12,294 bases of DNA from Clostridiales bacterium (GTDB lineage: Bacteria; Bacillota; Clostridia; Christensenellales; Borkfalkiaceae), in contig JAJWOJ010000029.1 in assembly GCA_021635425.1 (NCBI GenBank), positions 1 to 12,294 of the forward strand. Reading direction: 5' to 3'. Below the pieces are notes generated by a model that did no database searches, was not told where the DNA came from, and worked only from the letters and a program-made list of their open reading frames with translations. The translations under genes were made by a program, and so were the position numbers. Below, one piece after another: positions 8,528-12,294 of the stretch (the first letter of the stretch is position 1; each line of letters starts with the position of its first letter).

Positions 8528-9548
8528 AAAGTTTAAGGGCGAGTATTCCGAATTGATTTTTTCGTCTCTCGCATGCGGAGCGGCGTGCCTTTTCGGGTAT
8601 TTGTTCTGTCTTATTCTCGTAAAGGCGGGGGCTATAGAATTTCATATGCCCTTCGGCTTGCTTTTTCTGCTGTTTCTGTTTGTCTGCGTGTTTGCGATAT
8701 GCTTCACGTTTTTCTATATCAGATTCAAAAAACGCCGCAAAAACCTCGAGGATATTTACGCCGCGGTTGAAAAAATCAATTCGGGAGATTATGAGGTATA
8801 CCTTGACGGAATCACGGGGGAATACAGAAGGGCGGCGGACGCCTTAGAGGCGGTGGCACTCGCGCTTAAACGGTCGGAGGAGACGAAAAACGATTTCATC
8901 AACGACTTTTCTCACGAATTAAAAACTCCTATCGTCTCGATAAGGGGTTTTGCGAAGCTTATCGCCAAAGGACGGCTCACGAAGGAAGAGGAGAAGGAAT
9001 ACCTTTCGGTAATCGTTTCCGAATCGGACAGGCTCATCGACCTCACCGCGGGAACTCTGATGCTCGACAGGCTTGCGAACAACAGGCTTGACGTAGTGTA
9101 TGCGGAATTCGATTTATCCGAAACGCTTCGCAAATGCGTTCTTGTGCTTCAATCGGCATGGGAAAAGAAAAATATAGACGTGGACGTCGATATTCCCGAT
9201 TGTCGCATTAACTCCAACGAAGAGCTTTTAAGTCAATTGTTTATAAATATTCTGGACAACGCCGTTAAATTCACGCCCGATGGCGGAACGGTCAAGGTGA
9301 AGCTCGAGGAAAGCGGCAAAGAAGCGACGGTAACCATAAAAGACAACGGAATCGGAATGGACGACGAAACCAGGCGCAGAATGTACGATAAATATTTCCG
9401 CGCGGAAAAATCGCGCACGACGCACGGCAACGGGTTAGGGCTTGCCACGGTGAAGAGAATAGCCGAACTTTTAGAGCTTAAAATAGAAGTTTCGTCGGCT
9501 CCGCAAAAAGGCACGGCTTTCGATATTACGATAAAAAAGAAAAAGTGA
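8520..9548 (+). CDS. Membrane sensor histidine kinase with two TMs and a minimal extracellular loop
   Basis: 342 residues; the start ATG overlaps the regulator gene by 8 bp. TM1 about 12-35 and TM2 about 46-68 leave only about 10 outside residues, so there is no room for an extracellular sensor domain. A HAMP-like linker (about 70-118) precedes the phosphorylation helix FSHELKTP with His132. The ATPase domain has the N box around ILDNAVKF (N247), DNGIGM (275-280) and GNGLGL (303-308). It phosphorylates the OmpR-type regulator encoded just upstream. Intramembrane-sensing kinases of this build (BceS, LiaS types) do not see ligand themselves and are often told the transport state by a nearby ABC transporter. 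Here the divergent MacB-like fusion is the obvious candidate partner, though classical BceS partners are ten-TM permeases. Confidence 0.93.
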   Translation: MSKKFKGEYSELIFSSLACGAACLFGYLFCLILVKAGAIEFHMPFGLLFLLFLFVCVFAICFTFFYIRFKKRRKNLEDIYAAVEKINSGDYEVYLDGITGEYRRAADALEAVALALKRSEETKNDFINDFSHELKTPIVSIRGFAKLIAKGRLTKEEEKEYLSVIVSESDRLIDLTAGTLMLDRLANNRLDVVYAEFDLSETLRKCVLVLQSAWEKKNIDVDVDIPDCRINSNEELLSQLFINILDNAVKFTPDGGTVKVKLEESGKEATVTIKDNGIGMDDETRRRMYDKYFRAEKSRTTHGNGLGLATVKRIAELLELKIEVSSAPQKGTAFDITIKKKK

Positions 9549-9556
9549 GGGAATTT

Positions 9557-9637
9557 ATGAGCGAGGAAAAAGTTTGGGGAATACACACTCGGGATGACAG
9601 ATTGTTTCTGGAAGACAACGTTATTGCAATTGGTTGA
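9557..9637 (+). pseudogene. N-terminal fragment (26 codons) of an Mrr-like restriction endonuclease, interrupted
   Basis: An ATG 8 bp after the kinase stop, with GAGGG at 9547-9551, reads KVWGIHTRDD, LFLEDNVIAIG and then TGA. This is the opening of a known family of Mrr-type nucleases (KVWGIH...D..FL..NVIAIGW), where a Trp and a short G-D-L stretch should follow. The TGG expected for that Trp is replaced by TGA exactly where the sequence turns AT-rich. The remainder of the same protein resumes near 10458. Together they show one gene split by foreign DNA. The fragment alone has no function. Confidence 0.72.
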
Positions 9638-9734
9638 TGCCGGTCAAGAAAGTCAAACTGTTAGATATGAAAATGTATTCTCGATTACGAACAGACAAGT
9701 GATTTTTGAGGTAATGAATTTATGCCTAAAATAA
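9636..9734 (+). pseudogene. Possible 3' remnant of an unknown gene carried on the insert
   Basis: In the third frame, immediately after the break in the nuclease gene, 32 codons read like ordinary protein (VDAGQESQTVRYENVFS, ITNRQVIFEV) and end at TAA 9732-9734. This stop overlaps the DUF3267-like start by 13 bp, as in a coupled operon. I do not recognise the protein. It may be the tail of the gene that preceded the HExxH protein at its source, cut off by the insertion boundary; chance cannot be ruled out for so short a frame. Confidence 0.3.
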
Positions 9735-10309
9735 TTTGGTGTGGTAACAAATCTTGGGATACGAATTTTCCGGAAAATACGTTGCCGAACAATGCAAAAC
9801 TAATAGAAAGACCGGATAATATTTTTAAAAGCAGTATGCTATATGGTATTTTACCATTAATTTTTAGTTGTGCGATAATATGGATTAAATGGTTTATTAT
9901 TGGTGAAAGAGCAATGAATCCGATATATGTTCCATTAGGAATAATATTGGGGTTGCTGTTGATGCCTGTTCACGAAGTTTTACATGGAGTTTGTTATAAA
10001 AAAGGTCAAAAAGTTTACATAGGAATATGTTTAAAGAAGTTTGCGGCTTTTGCAGTATGTCACGAACCAATCAGCAAGCGTCGTTTTATAATGATGAGTT
10101 TAATGCCTATGCTTTTAGGCATAATGCCTTTGGCTATATTTCTTTTATCTCCACCCAATGCATTTCTTTCGGGAATATGTATTCCAATGGGAATTATCGG
10201 TATGCTTTCTCCAATGCCGGATTATATGGATGTACACATTATTTGCAAACAAGTACCTAAAGGTGCTTTAGTTCATACTCAGAATGATGGGTTTTACTGG
10301 TACAAATAG
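9722..10309 (+). CDS. DUF3267-like integral membrane protein with HExxH zincin motif
   Basis: 195 residues. The ATG is at 9722 with GAGG at 9708-9711. Four hydrophobic segments lie at about 37-60, 67-90, 122-142 and 147-164. The second carries PVHEVLH (His84, Glu85, His88), an HExxH zinc-binding and catalytic motif set at the membrane. PDYMD (166-170) near the last TM could supply the third, acidic ligand, as in DUF3267/site-2-type proteases. Length and layout fit the DUF3267 'putative zincin peptidase' family, whose substrates are not known. Codon and base use are markedly more AT-rich than in the flanking two-component genes. The gene sits inside the split nuclease and ends in its own terminator, so it probably arrived as cargo. 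It looks intact. Confidence 0.75.
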   Translation: MPKIIWCGNKSWDTNFPENTLPNNAKLIERPDNIFKSSMLYGILPLIFSCAIIWIKWFIIGERAMNPIYVPLGIILGLLLMPVHEVLHGVCYKKGQKVYIGICLKKFAAFAVCHEPISKRRFIMMSLMPMLLGIMPLAIFLLSPPNAFLSGICIPMGIIGMLSPMPDYMDVHIICKQVPKGALVHTQNDGFYWYK

Positions 10310-10392
10310 TGCTTATTAGACACATAAGTTCTATATACAAATACACAAAAATTCCTGTTTATCAGTATCAAAAATAGAATGCGAACGACAGG

Positions 10393-10420
10393 AAACATCG
10401 TAGCAATACGGTGTTTTTTT
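10393..10420 (+). terminator. Rho-independent terminator of the DUF3267-like gene
   Basis: AAACATCGT (10393-10401) pairs with ACGGTGTTT (10408-10416) with one G-U pair and a 6-nt loop, in a run of T to 10420. It lies 84 bp after the stop of the membrane protein gene and inside the footprint of the split nuclease gene, so it should also prevent read-through into the nuclease remainder. Confidence 0.75.
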
Positions 10421-11348
10421 GTTACCCAAAACCCATAATTCAATACATAACCACAGGTTAGTAATCGGAAACAACAGAGAGTCTTTTAAAGAAAAATACA
10501 GAGAGATTTATCCGACGGCGTCAAAAAATAACGTCGCGAATTGTGCGGGGACTTTGTTTAGATTTGCCGTTGAAATGAAAATAGGTGATTACGTTGTTTT
10601 CCCGTCTAAAAGTAACAGAGAAATAAATATCGGTAAAATAATCGGTAATTACTATTACGACGAACACGAAAAAAATTATGTTCATAAAAGAGCCGTAAAA
10701 TGGTTAAAGCACTTGCCGAGAACCGCTTTTACTCAAGGCGCATTATACGAGGTAGGGGCTTTTATAGCGTGTTTTATGATAAAAAATTATGCAAACGAGT
10801 TTCTTGATTGTTTATCAACGGGGTTTAAAGCAAAGGAAAAAGAGTTTGCGCCCGATGAAACGGTGCTGCATACGGTTCAGGATATAGTCGACGGAACGAA
10901 GGATTACATATTAAAGGAATTATATAGAAAATATAAGGGTTACGACTTAGAAAATTTTGTGGCGGATTTACTTAACGCTATGGGGTATATACCTAAGGTT
11001 TCAAATCGCGGCGGAGATCACGGGATTGATATTGTTGTGTATAAAGATGAGCTGCCGCCGAGGATTTTAGTGCAAGTAAAAAGTCAGTACGACGGGATAA
11101 CGGAAGCTTTGGTTTCATCTTTTGCGGGTGCGTTGAGTTCCGGAGATTACGGTGTATTTGTTACGTTGTCGGATTTTAAGTCGAATGCCGTGAAATATTT
11201 AGAAAATCATCCGAACATAAAGGGCATTAACGGAGCGGAACTTGTAGATTTAATTTTAAAATATTACGATAAGTTGAGCGATGAAACTAAACAGAAACTT
11301 CCTCTGAAAATGGTCTATATTCCTGATCCTGAGGAAAATGAAGAATAA
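10419..11348 (+). pseudogene. Main part of the split Mrr-like restriction endonuclease (PD-(D/E)XK)
   Basis: The frame is open from a TTG at 10419 (309 codons), but recognisable nuclease sequence starts near 10458 (LVIGNNRESFKEKY). The N-terminal domain (to about residue 125) contains GDYVVFPSKSNREINIG and KWLKHLPRTAF, resembling PUA/EVE-like modules that read modified bases. The Mrr catalytic domain follows: Glu178 in YDLENFVADLL, GGDHGID with Asp204, and VQVKS (Gln219, Lys221), so the active site is intact. A short charged tail ends it. Full-length relatives begin with the 26 codons found at 9557, so this is the other half of that gene. The TTG has no good ribosome binding site and is preceded by a terminator; expression is doubtful, though an internal ATG (residue 53) exists. 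Mrr proteins cut modified foreign DNA. Confidence 0.75.
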
Positions 11349-11354
11349 ATAGCA

Positions 11355-11388
11355 ACAAAAAGCGGAGAGGGGCATAACCTCTTTCCGC
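11355..11388 (-). terminator. Probable terminator reading leftward
   Basis: On the - strand GCGGA and GAGG pair with CCTC and TCCGC, with a 2-nt bulge and 7-nt loop, followed by TTTTTGTT. It would end transcription coming from the recombinase side just before the converging nuclease remnant. No U tract follows on the + side. Confidence 0.55.
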
Positions 11389-11439
11389 GGCAAAATTTGC
11401 AAAAAACGCAGAAAGCTTTCCGAAAGCACGGAAAAACAT
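11389..11439. repeat. Cluster of short inverted repeats
   Basis: GCAAA-A-TTTGC (11390-11400), the palindrome GAAAGCTTTC (11411-11420), GCTTTC-C-GAAAGC (11415-11427) and TTTCCG-6 nt-CGGAAA (11417-11434) lie in 45 bp, the last three as mutually exclusive pairings. They sit between the nuclease remnant and the broken recombinase. Their role is unknown. Confidence 0.6.
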
Positions 11440-11468
11440 TTGACAAAACAAAAAAGAATATATAATAA
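11440..11468 (+). promoter_or_regulatory. Near-consensus sigma-A promoter with no gene downstream in its direction
   Basis: Perfect TTGACA (11440-11445), then TATAAT at 11461-11466 (15-bp spacing) or TAATAA at 11463-11468 (17-bp spacing), in an A-rich spacer. It points right, against the broken recombinase gene. The + frame there is only the antisense shadow of the recombinase. Confidence 0.6.
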
Positions 11469-11478
11469 TTGAGCATTG

Positions 11479-11856
11479 AAAATTCCCCATTCCTTCAAGG
11501 ACGGATTCAAGAAGGATTCCCTCAGAGCCTTCGCCGATAGATTCTTTGGCGGATATTACTTTTACGCCGTTCTTTTTCAGAAGGCTTTTATAATGAGCGG
11601 AATCATAACGGTTTCTGGCAAAGCGGTCGAGTTTCCACACGATAATGCAATCGAAAGCGTGTTTATAACTGTCTTTGATCATTCGTTGAAATTCGGGACG
11701 GTTATCCGTTTTAGCAGACAGAGCGCGGTCGATATACTGCCCGACAACGTCGATTTCGGCATGTTCGGCAAATTCCATACATTCGCAGAGTTGCCCTTCG
11801 ATACTTGCTTCCGTCTGATTATCCGAACTATATCTCGCGTATATAACTGCTTTCAT
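11479..11856 (-). pseudogene. Serine recombinase, truncated after the catalytic domain
   Basis: The start is ATG 11856, chosen because AAGGAG (11865-11870) stands 8 nt upstream and the protein then opens with the canonical MKAVIYARYSSDNQ. The catalytic residues of the resolvase/invertase fold are all present: Arg8, Ser10, Asp77, Arg78 and Arg81 (KLDRFARN). Similarity runs to LESVLEGMG near residue 124, where relatives continue with E-[FY]-Y-S-A-E and a long DNA-binding part (recombinase domain, zinc ribbon). Here the frame slips into about 64 unrelated codons down to 11287, overlapping the nuclease gene end. The large serine recombinase is therefore cut down to its N-terminal domain and cannot bind its site alone. 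It is a mark of a former integrative or transposable element. Confidence 0.8.
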
Positions 11857-11892
11857 TATCAACTCTCCTTTGAATTCTTGTGGTAAATACGA

Positions 11893-12294
11893 CTAACTTT
11901 CCAATATGCTTTCATCTAACAGAAAATCATACAAGCCCACGTGATAGATTCCGTTATCGTCAAACCAAGGTTTCATATATGACTTTGTTACTATTATCTT
12001 TTTAAAGAAATCTTTAGTTTCTAAAAAAGGGCGAAGTTCGGTTTTTTCCTTACCGTCGGTATTCATCGCTAATGCAGATTGGATATAATATTTTCTCATC
12101 CCTTTATTAACTACAAAATCGATTTCACATTGTTTCTGATGGCGTTTTCCGTCCTCTCCGACGCTTACGATTTCGACAACACCGACGTCAACGGAAAATC
12201 CGCGGGCAAGCAGTTCGTTATAAATAATATTTTCCATTGCGTGCGTTTCTTCCTGCTGTCTGAAATTCAGTCGAGCATTGCGCAAGCCCATATC
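11893..12294 (-). CDS. C-terminal part of a DUF4143-type AAA ATPase, 5' end outside window
   Basis: 133 residues are visible, with the frame open through the window edge; the ATG at 12291 is internal (an Asp codon precedes it, as in the family's T-D-[IM]-G-L-R-N-A). GLRNARLNF, ENIIYNELLARGF, EIDFVVN and a closing HVGLYDFLLDE match the C-terminal DUF4143 domain, which has a restriction-endonuclease-like fold, of the widespread AAA ATPase/DUF4143 proteins (usually about 400 residues). The N-terminal ATPase would lie beyond the window. Function in the cell is unclear; these proteins are common in accessory regions. The natural end (TAG 11893-11895) is intact, and the recombinase starts 36 bp downstream on the same strand. 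Confidence 0.82.
   Translation of the reverse strand, partial: DMGLRNARLNFRQQEETHAMENIIYNELLARGFSVDVGVVEIVSVGEDGKRHQKQCEIDFVVNKGMRKYYIQSALAMNTDGKEKTELRPFLETKDFFKKIIVTKSYMKPWFDDNGIYHVGLYDFLLDESILES

Noticed and set aside
9638..10457. Classical insertion sequence inside the nuclease gene
   Set aside because: No transposase and no convincing terminal inverted repeats. GGTTG at the left and GGTTAG at the right junction are too short to claim a target duplication.
11476..11886. 136-codon + strand frame behind the orphan promoter
   Set aside because: It is antisense to the serine recombinase catalytic domain, a well-known spurious frame. Its sequence is the exact complement of conserved recombinase codons.
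1..12294. CRISPR array, tRNA or rRNA genes
   Set aside because: No regularly spaced repeats and no recognisable tRNA or rRNA sequence on either strand.

Overview
The window looks like chromosomal DNA of a Gram-positive, low-to-mid-GC anaerobe of the Clostridia type, most likely an uncultured gut lineage. The grounds are AGGAGG-type ribosome binding sites, Rho-independent terminators, an OmpR/two-TM kinase pair next to an ABC transporter, a spermidine-type binding protein with a C-terminal membrane anchor, and a serine recombinase of the Firmicutes mobile-element type. No species can be named from the sequence alone.

Layout. (1) 1-3288, + strand: a glycan-degradation pair. The C-terminus of a six-hairpin (GH78 rhamnosidase-like) enzyme overlaps by ATGA with a 957-aa DUF4838 protein fused to an SGNH/GDSL esterase-like domain. 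A bidirectional terminator follows. (2) 3400-4812, - strand: an extracellular polyamine-type substrate-binding protein with a C-terminal TM. It has lost its N-terminal lobe and signal sequence and is probably a relic. Upstream lie a 19-bp tandem duplication and a strong terminator. (3) 5095-9548: a divergent detoxification-type cluster. It has an 851-aa MacB-like ABC ATPase-permease fusion on the - strand. On the + strand is an OmpR-family response regulator that overlaps a kinase with two TM segments and almost no extracellular loop. The layout suggests sensing and export or removal of a membrane-active compound.

(4) 9557-12294: a decayed accessory or defence area. An Mrr-like restriction endonuclease gene starts 8 bp after the kinase. 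It is split after 26 codons by about 0.8 kb of AT-rich DNA carrying a HExxH membrane protein (DUF3267-like) and its own terminator. The rest of the nuclease, with an intact Mrr catalytic core, continues on the far side. Next come a palindrome-rich spacer, a near-consensus promoter with no gene of its own, a serine recombinase cut off after its catalytic domain (- strand), and the C-terminus of a DUF4143-type AAA ATPase (- strand) running off the window.

I do not see a complete, clearly new system. The most interesting points are the split nuclease with its cargo and the unusual pairing of an intramembrane-sensing kinase with a MacB-type fused transporter. Family assignments are from recall of motifs, not searches.
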